From: Gemmatimonadales bacterium
GTDB lineage: Bacteria > Gemmatimonadota > Gemmatimonadetes > Gemmatimonadales > GWC2-71-9
Direction of reading: 5' to 3'
Assembly: GCA_011772755.1 (NCBI GenBank)
Contig: WVYX01000149.1
Span: 3,904-57,514, forward strand
Length of the DNA stretch: 53,611 bases
In this document: positions 35,117 to 43,325 of the stretch, one piece after another
How the letters are laid out: the number at the start of each line of letters is the position of its first letter
Numbering within the stretch: position 1 is the stretch's first letter
Notes under the pieces: model-generated
Database searches by the model: none
What the model saw: only the letters and a program-made list of their open reading frames with translations
What the model was told of the DNA's origin: nothing
Position numbers and translations under genes: made by a program

Positions 35117-36742
35117 TCAGGCGCTGGTCAATGCAGGTGCTAGCTCACCTTTGTCGCATTGTGGACACGGCCGTGCCTCCGGCAGGTGCGTGTCCCACCA
35201 GCGGCGAGCGCGCTCCTCAGTCCACGGTTCCGGCACACGGACGGCGTCGAGCAGCCGCACCACCTCCTCGGCAGAGGAAGGTCGGTTGTCGGGCCGCTTG
35301 GCAAGGCAGGCGAGAACCAGCTCGTCGAGTTCCCGTGGGACGTCCAGCTCTGTCCGCAGAGACGGTGCTTCGGGCGTATCGGAAATATGTCGGTGCATCA
35401 TCTTGACGGGATTCTCGGCGTCGAACACCAGTTGCCCCGTGAGGAGCCAGTAGAACACGCACCCCAGTGCATACAGGTCCACCCGCCCGTCGATGTCGGG
35501 TTCCCCCATTGCGAGTTCAGGAGCCATGTACGCCGGCGTGCCGGTGGTCATGTGCGGAGCCGTGAGCATGGTCTGCTCCCGACTCTGATCGGCCTTCACC
35601 AAGCCGAAATCGAGGACTTTCACGAAATCCAGCGTGAGGCCCATGCGGGTCGTGTGAATGTTTGACGGCTTGATGTCCCGATGGATCAGCCCCCGGGAGT
35701 GGGCTTCCGCCAGCGACAGGCAAGCTTGTCGTACCAGGTGGATGGTTCGCTCCGGCGGCACGGGACCGAACCGCTTCACGAGTTTCTCGAAATCGGCGCC
35801 GTCGAGCAGCTCCATCACGTAATAGAACGCACCGTCCTCAGCCACTCCGAAGTCGTAGAGCTCGATGGTGTGGGGCGACCGGAGCATGGCCGCCGCCTGT
35901 GCTTCCCGCTTGAACCGCTCCACGACCACGTGGGCCGCCTCGGTGGTGCTCGCACCGAGGATCTCGGGTCGAATGAGCTTGATGGCCGCGGGTCGCGCCA
36001 GCAGGCGGTGCTCGGCGTGATACACCTCGCCCATACCGCCCTTGCCCAACGAGTCACCCAGCTTGTAGCTGCCGAGGTCCCGCGCCCGCCTCACCTGGCG
36101 GCCAAGCCCCCGGATGATGTGGACGGGCACGACCGCGAGGGCGGCGCATAGGTAGTTCGGTACGAACAACCACGTTGCCTGTAGCGGAGCCAACGAGACG
36201 TCGGCACCGCGAAGCACCGCAACGCCCAGGGCCAGGGGGCCCATCGAGGCAGCAAGGAGCGAGGCCGTGAAGATCTTCCCGGGCGTGTTGGGGGCGATCG
36301 TGGGATAGACGAGGATCACCACGGCGATCCACGACACCCCGGTGAATTCGGATGGTGGCACCCACATGTGCAACAGCCCGATCAGGAATGCGGTCACCAC
36401 CTCGAAGCCGAGCCCGACATCGAGCAGCAGGTTCGGCCTGGTATGGAGCCAGCCCGCCACAAACACCATCCCGATGGACAGGACCAGTCCGGTGGCCGCA
36501 ATCAGGTTGCCGGGCATGGGCCACGGATCCATTCCCGGTGTCAGCACGGCGGCATCCACGAACCGGCCCACCACGTTCACCATCAGGAGCCCAAACGCCC
36601 AGAGCGACGCGAACACGAGGCTCGCGATGCCGACGCGTTTACAGGACTGCTCGAGCACCTCGGCCGGCAGCGAGATCAGGCGTGTGGCGGAGGTGGAGCC
36701 GGCTGGCGAGGCCGCCGCGGCAATGATCTTCTCAGCGCTCAT
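35117..36742 (-). CDS. Membrane Ser/Thr protein kinase (copy 2)
   Basis: The 541-residue protein is a clear paralogue of the kinase at 28814-30415 and has the same plan: multi-TM block (~40-210) followed by a Hanks-type kinase domain (~225-500). Present are LGKGGMGEVY, Lys255 in AAIKLIRPE, Asp356 in HRDIKPSN, Asp378 in DFGLVK and GTPAYMAPE. Shared N-terminal blocks (LWAFGLLMVNVVG with LWAFGLFMNNLVG; PNYLCAALAVVP with PNYICAVLAVLP) show the whole protein, not only the kinase domain, was duplicated. It ends with a CPQC pair. It heads the run kinase, HtrA, barrel, kinase-fold protein; the MITE-like copy 2 lies ~90 bp upstream of its ATG. Confidence 0.93.
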   Translation of the reverse strand: MSAEKIIAAAASPAGSTSATRLISLPAEVLEQSCKRVGIASLVFASLWAFGLLMVNVVGRFVDAAVLTPGMDPWPMPGNLIAATGLVLSIGMVFVAGWLHTRPNLLLDVGLGFEVVTAFLIGLLHMWVPPSEFTGVSWIAVVILVYPTIAPNTPGKIFTASLLAASMGPLALGVAVLRGADVSLAPLQATWLFVPNYLCAALAVVPVHIIRGLGRQVRRARDLGSYKLGDSLGKGGMGEVYHAEHRLLARPAAIKLIRPEILGASTTEAAHVVVERFKREAQAAAMLRSPHTIELYDFGVAEDGAFYYVMELLDGADFEKLVKRFGPVPPERTIHLVRQACLSLAEAHSRGLIHRDIKPSNIHTTRMGLTLDFVKVLDFGLVKADQSREQTMLTAPHMTTGTPAYMAPELAMGEPDIDGRVDLYALGCVFYWLLTGQLVFDAENPVKMMHRHISDTPEAPSLRTELDVPRELDELVLACLAKRPDNRPSSAEEVVRLLDAVRVPEPWTEERARRWWDTHLPEARPCPQCDKGELAPALTSA

Positions 36743-36830
36743 GTCGTATGACTTCTCTGATTTCCCGGGTGCTGCTATGCAAAGCTTAACACTAGTAACC
36801 AGGATTACAGTTGGAAAGTTCTGCCGAGTA

Positions 36831-37031
36831 CCGCTAGTGGAGCGAGTCAGAAGTTTGTGACTGCCGCGGATGGATCGACAAGCGGACGCGGATGTGTCTC
36901 TTTGAATCGGTCACCTCCCTCGTCCACAGACCGATCCGCGTTCACACGATCATCCGCGGCCGTGCCGCGCGGAGGGGCTGCTCGGTGTGTGTGTGATCTG
37001 CGACGAGCGTCTGACTCGCTACACTAGCGGG
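36831..37031. repeat. Palindromic MITE-like element, copy 2
   Basis: A ~200-bp element ending in matching inverted repeats: CCGCTAGTGGAGCGAGTCAG (from 36831) against CTGACTCGCTACACTAGCGG (37011-37030), one mismatch in 20. The inside carries a second inverted pair based on CCGCGGATG/CATCCGCGG with ACGCGGAT/ATCCGCGT. GCCGCGCGGAGGGGCTGCTC (36964-36983) and AGCGAGTCAGAAGTTTGTG match copy 1 at 28437-28650 in reverse complement. It occupies most of 36743-37076, which has no gene. Confidence 0.78.
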
Positions 37032-37076
37032 TGATCCAGGGTGGGACAGGAGCCGTCTCGGGCCAGCCTAGATCGC

Positions 37077-37919
37077 TTAGCGGTTCTCCGTTATTGCCCT
37101 GTAACTCTTCAAGTGACGCAGAGCGTCCGCCTGCCTGCCGGCCTGCTCATGGAGGCGAGACAGGTTGAAGTGGGCGTCCGCGCATTCGGGGTCAGCGGCG
37201 ATTGCCCGCTCATACGCTGCAATCGCTTCGGTAGGGCGACCTAGGTCCTCGAGCGCGATGCCAAGATTGAAGGCGGCGGTGGAGTGTTCGGGCCGGGCGG
37301 CAAGCGCAAGCCGATAGTGGGTTTCCGCATCGCCCGGCTGCCCCGCCTCGTGGAGCAGCCGGCCGAGGTTCACGTGCGCATCGGCATGCTGAGGTTCCAG
37401 TTCGATGGCGTGGCGGTAGGCATCACAGGCGTCGGCCGGCGCACAGACTTCGAGGTCGAGCCCCAGTTCGTGCCACGCGTCGGCATCGAGGTCTTGGGCG
37501 CTTGCTATGGCCGCTCGCGCTGCACCGTGAGCAAGGGGGGCGACCTCGGCACAGAGTTCCGACACTGCGAAATCGAGATGGAACTGTCCTGATTCCGGAT
37601 TCCAGGCCGTCGTGCCGTCGCTCACCACGATGCGGTCGCCCTCAGCAGCAATGTGCACCTCCGTCAGGGGTCGACCGCGTGGGAGTTGCTCCTTGAGCTT
37701 CATGAGAGCACGGCGGATTCGAGTGGCGGGGATCCGGGCGGCCACGAGACCCTTGGCTGCCCGCATCAGTACCAGATCCTGGAACGAGAACTGGTATTCG
37801 CCCCGCGTGCCCCGCGTGGGTGTGAGAAAGCCCGAGCGGGCGTACGCTCGGACTTGGGCGACGGATAGATCGAGCAGCTTGGCGACGTCGCGGGAGCTGT
37901 AGCCCTTCATCGTCCCCAT
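37077..37919 (-). CDS. MerR-like HTH protein with TPR domain
   Basis: The 280-residue protein (counted from 37919; a second ATG at 37910 is equally possible) begins with a MerR-type winged HTH: YSSRDVAKLLDLSVAQVRAYARSGFL, then YQFSFQDLVLMRAAKGLVAARI. A middle part (~85-165) has a strand pair (VHIAAEGDRIVVSDG). Residues ~175-275 are three tetratricopeptide repeats (AYRHAIELEPQHADAHVNLG, HYRLALAARPEHSTAAFNLG, AYERAIAADPECADAHFNLS). It follows ku by 52 bp on the same strand, so it probably regulates, or works with, the NHEJ genes. Upstream in-frame starts overlap the end of ku and are not favoured. Confidence 0.85.
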   Translation of the reverse strand: MGTMKGYSSRDVAKLLDLSVAQVRAYARSGFLTPTRGTRGEYQFSFQDLVLMRAAKGLVAARIPATRIRRALMKLKEQLPRGRPLTEVHIAAEGDRIVVSDGTTAWNPESGQFHLDFAVSELCAEVAPLAHGAARAAIASAQDLDADAWHELGLDLEVCAPADACDAYRHAIELEPQHADAHVNLGRLLHEAGQPGDAETHYRLALAARPEHSTAAFNLGIALEDLGRPTEAIAAYERAIAADPECADAHFNLSRLHEQAGRQADALRHLKSYRAITENR

Positions 37920-37971
37920 CCGTGTCGCTTCATGCGCCGTCGGGTAAGCACCAGCGAGATGGTACCCGGGC

Positions 37972-38835
37972 CTACCCCCTTGCCCGCTTCCGCTTGGCCG
38001 CTGCCTTCTTGGTGGGTTCGCGCCCCGCTCGCTTGGCCGGCTTCCGCTCCACGTCCTGCGTGCCACCCTTGGCCAGGCTCGCCTTGAGCGCCTCCATCAG
38101 GTCGATGATCTGGGCCTTCGGCTCCTCCGCCGGCGCCTGAGTGATGTCCTCGCCCTCTACCTTGCGCTGGATCAGCTCCAGCATTCGGTTGCGGACGTCG
38201 TCCTGATACCTCTCCGGCTGGAACTGGTCGGATGCGGCCTGCTGCACCAGTTGGATGGCGAGCTTAAGCTCTTCCTTCTTGATGTCGCCATCACCCATCG
38301 GCACCTCGGAGAAGGGACGGATCTCGTGGGCATAGTGGAGCTGCTCCATGACGAGCCCATCATCCATCGGCCGCACTAGCACCAGGTACTGCTTGCCCCG
38401 TGCCGCGTATCGGGCGAGGGCCGAGAGCCCCGTCTCCTGCATCGCCTTGCTCAGTAGGCGGTAGGCACGCTCACCGCCTTTGTCGGGTCCCAGGTAGTAG
38501 ATCTTGTCGAGGTACAGGCGCTCGACCTGTTGGGCCGGCACAAACTCGGCGATCTCGATGGATTCCGTTGCTTTCTCTTCGAGCGCCTTCAATTCCTCCG
38601 GCGTGAACAGGACATACTGGCCTTTGGCGAACTCATAGCCCTTGACCATATCCTCTCGATCGAGGATCTCGCCATCGTTCTTGCAGACATACTGCTGCTT
38701 GAGTCGAGAGCCACAGTCCTTGTGGATCCAGTTGAACGTGATCTTCGCAGTGGACTCGGCGGCGGAGTACAGCTTCACCGGGACCGAGACCAGCCCGAAG
38801 GACACCGTCGCTGAACCGATTGGCCGTGCAGTCAT
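37972..38835 (-). CDS. ku: Non-homologous end-joining protein Ku
   Basis: The 287-residue bacterial Ku homodimer subunit begins RPIGSATVSFGLVSVPVKLY, a signature start, and contains IHKDCGSRLKQQYVC, GYEFAKGQYVLFTPEEL and LRLLSKAM-like YRLLSKAMQETG. It forms a ring on broken DNA ends and recruits LigD. The C-terminal ~45 residues are Lys/Arg/Ala-rich, a common DNA-binding or LigD-contact extension. ligD is transcribed in the opposite direction from a start 262 bp away, so the region 38836-39097 holds both promoters; the MerR-TPR gene follows ku. Confidence 0.97.
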   Translation of the reverse strand: MTARPIGSATVSFGLVSVPVKLYSAAESTAKITFNWIHKDCGSRLKQQYVCKNDGEILDREDMVKGYEFAKGQYVLFTPEELKALEEKATESIEIAEFVPAQQVERLYLDKIYYLGPDKGGERAYRLLSKAMQETGLSALARYAARGKQYLVLVRPMDDGLVMEQLHYAHEIRPFSEVPMGDGDIKKEELKLAIQLVQQAASDQFQPERYQDDVRNRMLELIQRKVEGEDITQAPAEEPKAQIIDLMEALKASLAKGGTQDVERKPAKRAGREPTKKAAAKRKRARG

Positions 38836-39097
38836 ACGGGTGCTACTCAGCAGTCATGGGGCCGCTACTATAGACACTTCCGGTTCCCGTCGCAACGGCG
38901 GCATTTGGGCCAAGCTGTCTAACTGATTGTCGCATAGGGTGTTGGCTTTCAAACACAAAACGCGTGAGGCGCTGCGAAAGTTGCAGTGCACGTCTCAACT
39001 GGGGTGCCGCCGGGGCCTGGCTCCGTCCTGGGTCAGGGGGTGCGTCGGATCGCGATTGCACGGCGATTCGCGGGGACACTATGATTCACGTTCGCCT

Positions 39098-41611
39098 ATG
39101 GCCAAAGCCAAGAAGCCTGATCGTCTGAGCGCTTACCGTGCCAAGCGGGCGGTTGAGCGGAGCCCGGAGCCTGCCGGGACCATTGCCGAGCGGCCTGGGC
39201 GTCTCTTCGTGGTGCACAAACACGCCGCCCGACAGCTCCACTTCGATCTCCGCCTCGAGATGGGTGGTGTGTTGGAATCGTGGGCCGTGCCGAAGGGGCC
39301 CTCCAGGAATCCCAAGGACAAGCGACTAGCGGTCAAGGTGGAGGATCACCCCATCGAGTATGGCGACTTCGAGGGTGTCATTCCGGAAGGGAACTATGGC
39401 GCCGGCGCTGTGATCCTGTGGGACCGGGGTGTCTGGGTGCCCGCCGGGGATGTCGAGGAGGGACTGGAGAAGGGCAAGCTCCTGTTCGAGTTGCGGGGCT
39501 ACAAGCTGCGCGGCGCTTGGACGCTCGTGAAGATCAAGAAGAGCGAGAAGGACTGGCTGCTCATCAAGGAGCGCGACGGGCTCGTATCAACCAACGGTGA
39601 TGAGTTCCCCCAAGACTCCATCCTCTCCGGTCTCACAGTAGAGCAACTGAAGGAGGGAAAGGACCCAGGCAAGGACTTGCGCGCGGAGCTCAAGAAGGCG
39701 AAGGCCAGGCGGAGGCGGGTAGACTTGGCAAGCGTAGATCTCATGCTGGCGGAGAGCCGCGAGCGCCCGTTCTCCCGGCCGGGGTGGGTGTTCGAGATCA
39801 AGTATGACGGCTACCGCATTCTCGCTGGCTTGGGCGATGCTGAGGCACAGCTGCTCACTCGCAACGGCAACGATGCGACTGCGACGTTTCCCGAGATCGC
39901 TAGGGCGGTCTCTGCCCTCCCGTTCGGCAACTTGGTGCTGGACGGCGAAGTCGTCGTGCACGACGAATCGGGGCTTCCGAGCTTCCAGCGTCTGCAGAAG
40001 CGGGGGAGGCTCACTCGGGCCGTCGAGGTCCGGAGGGCCGCGGCTGAGCACCCGGCAACCCTCTACGTGTTCGACCTGTTGGGATTCGAGGGGCACGATC
40101 TGCGGGCCATGCCGTTGTCAAAGCGTAAGACGCTCCTCAGGCGCGTGCTGCCAACGGTGGGACCACTGCGTTACTCCGACCACATTGAGGAGCGGGGTGA
40201 GGAGTTCTTCGAGCACGTTGGCAAGCTCGGACTCGAAGGGATGATTGGGAAGAAGGCCGACGCCCCGTACCGAGGAGGGCGCTCGCCGCAGTGGCTCAAG
40301 GTGCGGGCGGATAAGACGGCCGACCTGGTGGTGGTCGGGTTCACGACCCCGAAGGGCTCGCGAGGCGGCTTCGGCGCGTTGCACCTCGGCGGATACGAGC
40401 AGGGAGAACTGGTGTACGCCGGCAGGGTCGGCAGCGGGTTCACGAGCAAACAGCTCGATGAGATCCGATCCGCCCTCGACGGTATCAGGCTTGACGGGGC
40501 CCCGTGCACAAGAGCTCCGGCGGGGAAGAGTCATCTCTGGGTGCAGCCGGAGCTCGTGTGCGAGGTCCGGTACCGAGAGTGGACCGAGGACGGACTGCTG
40601 CGGCATCCGGTGTTTCTACGGTTTCGAGATGACAAGCCGGCGCAAGAGTGTGTACTTCCGGGAGGAGGGAGGAGGGAGGAGGTGCTTCCCGATCTCTCGT
40701 TGGGTCCTCCTCCGTCCTCCCTCCTCCCCGACCTTCAGCTCACCAACCTCGACAAAGTCTTCTGGCCCGAGGAACGCTACACCAAAGGCGACCTGATCGA
40801 GTACTACCGGGGCATCGCGCCCTGGATGCTGCCGTACCTGCAGGATCGGCCGCTCGTCATGACCCGCTATCCCGACGGGATCGACGGCAAGTCGTTCTTC
40901 CAGAAGGACGCGCCCGGCTTCGCGCCGGACTGGGTGCGCCGAGAGCGCATGTGGACGGAGGATTCCGAGCGTGAGCTCAGCTACTTCATTGCCGATGACG
41001 AGGCGTCGCTGCTGTACATCATCAATCTGGGCTCGATTCCCCTGCACGTCTGGGCGAGCCGTATCTCATCTCTGGAGCGTCCTGACTGGTGTATTCTCGA
41101 CCTCGACCCGAAAGACGCCCCATTCGCGCACGTGGTGACGATCGCACGGGCTCTGCACCAGCTATGTGAGGGCCTCGAGCTTCCCAATTTCGTGAAAACG
41201 AGCGGCGCGTCGGGACTGCACGTGTTGGTGCCGCTGGCGCGCCAGTGCACGTATGAGCAGTCTCGGGTGCTCGGTGAACTGTTGGCTCGCGTGGTCGTGG
41301 CGGAGCTTCCTGAGATAGCAACCATCGCCAGGGTACCGGCGCAGCGTGAAGGTCGAGTGTATGTGGACTATCTCCAGAATGGGCACGGCAAGCTTCTGGT
41401 AGCGCCGTTCTGCGTACGCCCCATTCCCGGTGCGCCGGTGTCCATGCCGCTCCGTTGGCGTGAGGTCAACTCCAAGCTCCTCCCAGGGCGATACACCATC
41501 TGCAACGCGGGTGCCCGAATGAAGCGGCTGGGTGAGGATCCCTTACGACCGGTTCTGGAGCACAAGCCCGATCTGGAGAGCGTGCTCGGGCGGTTGCAGG
41601 AGAGGTTGTGA
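39098..41611 (+). CDS. ligD: Multifunctional DNA ligase D (PE-LIG-POL)
   Basis: The 837-residue enzyme seals and edits broken ends with Ku. Domain order is phosphoesterase (~30-165, His42/His48 in HKHAARQLHFDLRLE and His84), ATP-dependent ligase (~205-510, adenylated Lys235 in EIKYDGYR, LDGEVVV, LEGMIGKK), then primase/polymerase (~545-837, DLDP with Asp668 and Asp670, ASGLHVLVPL). This is the Pseudomonas-like order, not the mycobacterial one. The start at 39098 is chosen because MAKAKKPDRLSAYRAKR is the usual beginning; no clear ribosome binding site is seen. Residues ~521-545, the ligase/polymerase linker, are encoded by an in-frame heptad palindrome. Confidence 0.95.
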   Translation: MAKAKKPDRLSAYRAKRAVERSPEPAGTIAERPGRLFVVHKHAARQLHFDLRLEMGGVLESWAVPKGPSRNPKDKRLAVKVEDHPIEYGDFEGVIPEGNYGAGAVILWDRGVWVPAGDVEEGLEKGKLLFELRGYKLRGAWTLVKIKKSEKDWLLIKERDGLVSTNGDEFPQDSILSGLTVEQLKEGKDPGKDLRAELKKAKARRRRVDLASVDLMLAESRERPFSRPGWVFEIKYDGYRILAGLGDAEAQLLTRNGNDATATFPEIARAVSALPFGNLVLDGEVVVHDESGLPSFQRLQKRGRLTRAVEVRRAAAEHPATLYVFDLLGFEGHDLRAMPLSKRKTLLRRVLPTVGPLRYSDHIEERGEEFFEHVGKLGLEGMIGKKADAPYRGGRSPQWLKVRADKTADLVVVGFTTPKGSRGGFGALHLGGYEQGELVYAGRVGSGFTSKQLDEIRSALDGIRLDGAPCTRAPAGKSHLWVQPELVCEVRYREWTEDGLLRHPVFLRFRDDKPAQECVLPGGGRREEVLPDLSLGPPPSSLLPDLQLTNLDKVFWPEERYTKGDLIEYYRGIAPWMLPYLQDRPLVMTRYPDGIDGKSFFQKDAPGFAPDWVRRERMWTEDSERELSYFIADDEASLLYIINLGSIPLHVWASRISSLERPDWCILDLDPKDAPFAHVVTIARALHQLCEGLELPNFVKTSGASGLHVLVPLARQCTYEQSRVLGELLARVVVAELPEIATIARVPAQREGRVYVDYLQNGHGKLLVAPFCVRPIPGAPVSMPLRWREVNSKLLPGRYTICNAGARMKRLGEDPLRPVLEHKPDLESVLGRLQERL
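40655..40735. repeat. Heptad palindrome D, in frame inside ligD
   Basis: (GGAGGAG)x3 plus G at 40661-40682 faces CCTCCTC, CGTCCTC, CCTCCTC, C at 40706-40727; the arms match at 21 of 22 positions. The 23-nt centre reads through without a stop. It encodes PGGGRREEVLPDLSLGPPPS followed by SLLPD, exactly between ligase and polymerase domains. Confidence 0.85.
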
Positions 41612-41668
41612 AGAGAAGCGGCAGGGGCGGTAGATGCGGGAGGAGCGGCAGGAGCGTTCGACGCTGAG

Positions 41669-42343
41669 ATGATGGCTGAGTTGGAATTCGACACGGGCGT
41701 CGCCGGGCGCGTGTCGGCACTGCTGATGCGGCCGCCGGATGCGCAGATGCTCTACGTGGTGGCGCACGGCGCCGGGGCGGGTATGCGGCATCCGTTCATG
41801 GAATCCGTTGCGAAGGCTCTTGCGGCGAAGGCGATAGCGAGCTTTCGGTATCGCTTCCCCTACATGGAACGACGAAAGCGTAGCCCGGACCCACCCCACA
41901 TCGCCGAGGCGACGGTGCGGGCGGCGGTTCACGCTGCCGCCAGCGAGGCGGCGGACCTCCCGATCCTGGCGGGTGGAAAGTCCTTTGGCGGCCGGATGAC
42001 ATCCTCGGCTGCAGCGGCGGAGCCACTGCCGGGTGTACGCGGCCTCGTGTTCCTGGGCTTCCCGCTTCATCCTCCGGGAAAGCCCGGTGACAAGCGGGCG
42101 GCGCATTTGAGCAAGGTGTCCGTCCCCATGCTGTTCCTGCAGGGTACGCGGGATTCCTTTGCTGCTCTCGAGCTGTTGCGGCCGGTATGTCAGCGACTCG
42201 GGTCCCGGGCGACGCTGCACCTCGTGGAGGGGGGCGACCATTCGTTCAAGGTGCCGAAGCGTTCGGGTCGCAGCGAGGCGGAGGTGATGGAGGACCTGGT
42301 GCAGGCCATTGTGGGGTGGGGCGTCGCGTCTATACAGCAGTAG
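41669..42343 (+). CDS. Alpha/beta hydrolase of the TEX30/dienelactone-hydrolase-like group
   Basis: The 224-residue soluble protein has an alpha/beta-hydrolase core. [15 protein letters not shown] is the oxyanion-hole region, [11 protein letters not shown] holds nucleophile Ser104, [10 protein letters not shown] the acid Asp, and [13 protein letters not shown] the catalytic His. This set (AHGAGAGM, GGxSxGGR, GDHSFK) is typical of the small TEX30-like hydrolase family, whose substrate is unknown. Two ATGs are adjacent at 41669 and 41672. It follows ligD by 57 bp and may be co-transcribed; the gap has a degenerate purine-rich repeat (AGCGGCAGG twice). Confidence 0.88.
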   Translation: MMAELEFDTGVAGRVSALLMRPPDAQMLYVVAHGAGAGMRHPFMESVAKALAAKAIASFRYRFPYMERRKRSPDPPHIAEATVRAAVHAAASEAADLPILAGGKSFGGRMTSSAAAAEPLPGVRGLVFLGFPLHPPGKPGDKRAAHLSKVSVPMLFLQGTRDSFAALELLRPVCQRLGSRATLHLVEGGDHSFKVPKRSGRSEAEVMEDLVQAIVGWGVASIQQ

Positions 42344-42454
42344 CACGGTACTAGGGAACGACGTTACGACGGAATGTTGCGAGGTCTAAGCGGCGCACCC
42401 CGAATCGCTCCGCCGCCTCCCACGTACCGCCGCTCCGTCGTACCGGCACCCGAG

Positions 42455-43150
42455 CTACTCGATCAGCTCGGCAAACCGCTTTGCCAGCTTCGGCCCTGCG
42501 CCTTCGTCTTCGTGCTTGAAGAACACGAACGCTTCGTCCCACGGCTGGTCTGCAATCCGCTTTGCCCACTTGCCGAGTTCCCGCTTGCCGTACCGTTCCC
42601 GGCGGAGTCGCAGGTACCCCACGGTCGCCGTCGAGACGAACGGCGTCTCCCCGTCCTCCGTGTCAGCGACGCACAGGGCGACGTTGCGTGACCGCAGCGC
42701 CTCATAGACGTCGTCCTCGAACCAGGAGGCATGACGGAACTCGAAGGCCGCGCTCCAGCGGCTGGGAAGAAGCTCCAGGAAGTCCTGCAGGCGCGGAAGA
42801 TCCTTCTTCATGTTCGGAGGAAGTTGGAACAGCATCGGTCCCAACCGGTTCCCCAGCACGGATGCGTTCTTGAGCAAGTAGGCGAGCGGATCTTGGGTGT
42901 CCTTTAGGCGGTGCTGGTGCGTGATCCGGCGCGATGCTTTGAGGACGAAACTGAACCGGTCAGGCACCTGCTCGCCCCACTGGAGGAGTACCTTCTCCGA
43001 GGGCATCCGATAGAAGGTGTTGTTGATCTCTACCGTGGGAAAACGCTCGGCATAGAAGCGAAGCATCTGGTCATTGGGTAGGTCGGAAGGGTAGAAGCTT
43101 CCCTTCCACTCTTTGTACGCATAGCCGCTCGTGCCGACCAGCACCCTCAT
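42455..43150 (-). CDS. DUF72 (YecE-like) protein
   Basis: The 231-residue protein has the DUF72 pattern of a TIM-barrel-like fold: VGTSGYAYKEWKGSFYP at the start, FPTVEINNTFYRMPS, FSFVLKASRRITH, LGPMLFQLPPNM, AFEFRHASWF and a closing AFVFFKHEDEG (usually FNN in the family). Function is unknown. It is convergent with the hydrolase gene and divergent from the CPBP gene at 43326. Confidence 0.92.
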   Translation of the reverse strand: MRVLVGTSGYAYKEWKGSFYPSDLPNDQMLRFYAERFPTVEINNTFYRMPSEKVLLQWGEQVPDRFSFVLKASRRITHQHRLKDTQDPLAYLLKNASVLGNRLGPMLFQLPPNMKKDLPRLQDFLELLPSRWSAAFEFRHASWFEDDVYEALRSRNVALCVADTEDGETPFVSTATVGYLRLRRERYGKRELGKWAKRIADQPWDEAFVFFKHEDEGAGPKLAKRFAELIE

Positions 43151-43325
43151 GTGGACGCCCCTGCTCGACGGGAGGCGTCATTCTACTTCCGGCCCGAGCG
43201 GTGAGCAAGGGCGCGGGCCGGCATGTCGGTGCTGGCGCTCCCGCTCGTGATGCTACAGTCTATGTGCAACTTCTGGATCTTCACCCTGCCGGAAGACTCG
43301 TACAACGGACACTCGGAGCTCAGTC

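Noticed and set aside
41612-41668. Another heptad palindrome after ligD
   Set aside because: Purine-rich AGCGGCAGG repeats occur, but only one arm is present and the 7-nt register is weak.
42344-42454. Palindrome between the hydrolase and DUF72 genes
   Set aside because: TACGACGG and its inverse occur, but pairing is poor between them; it may be a degraded terminator.
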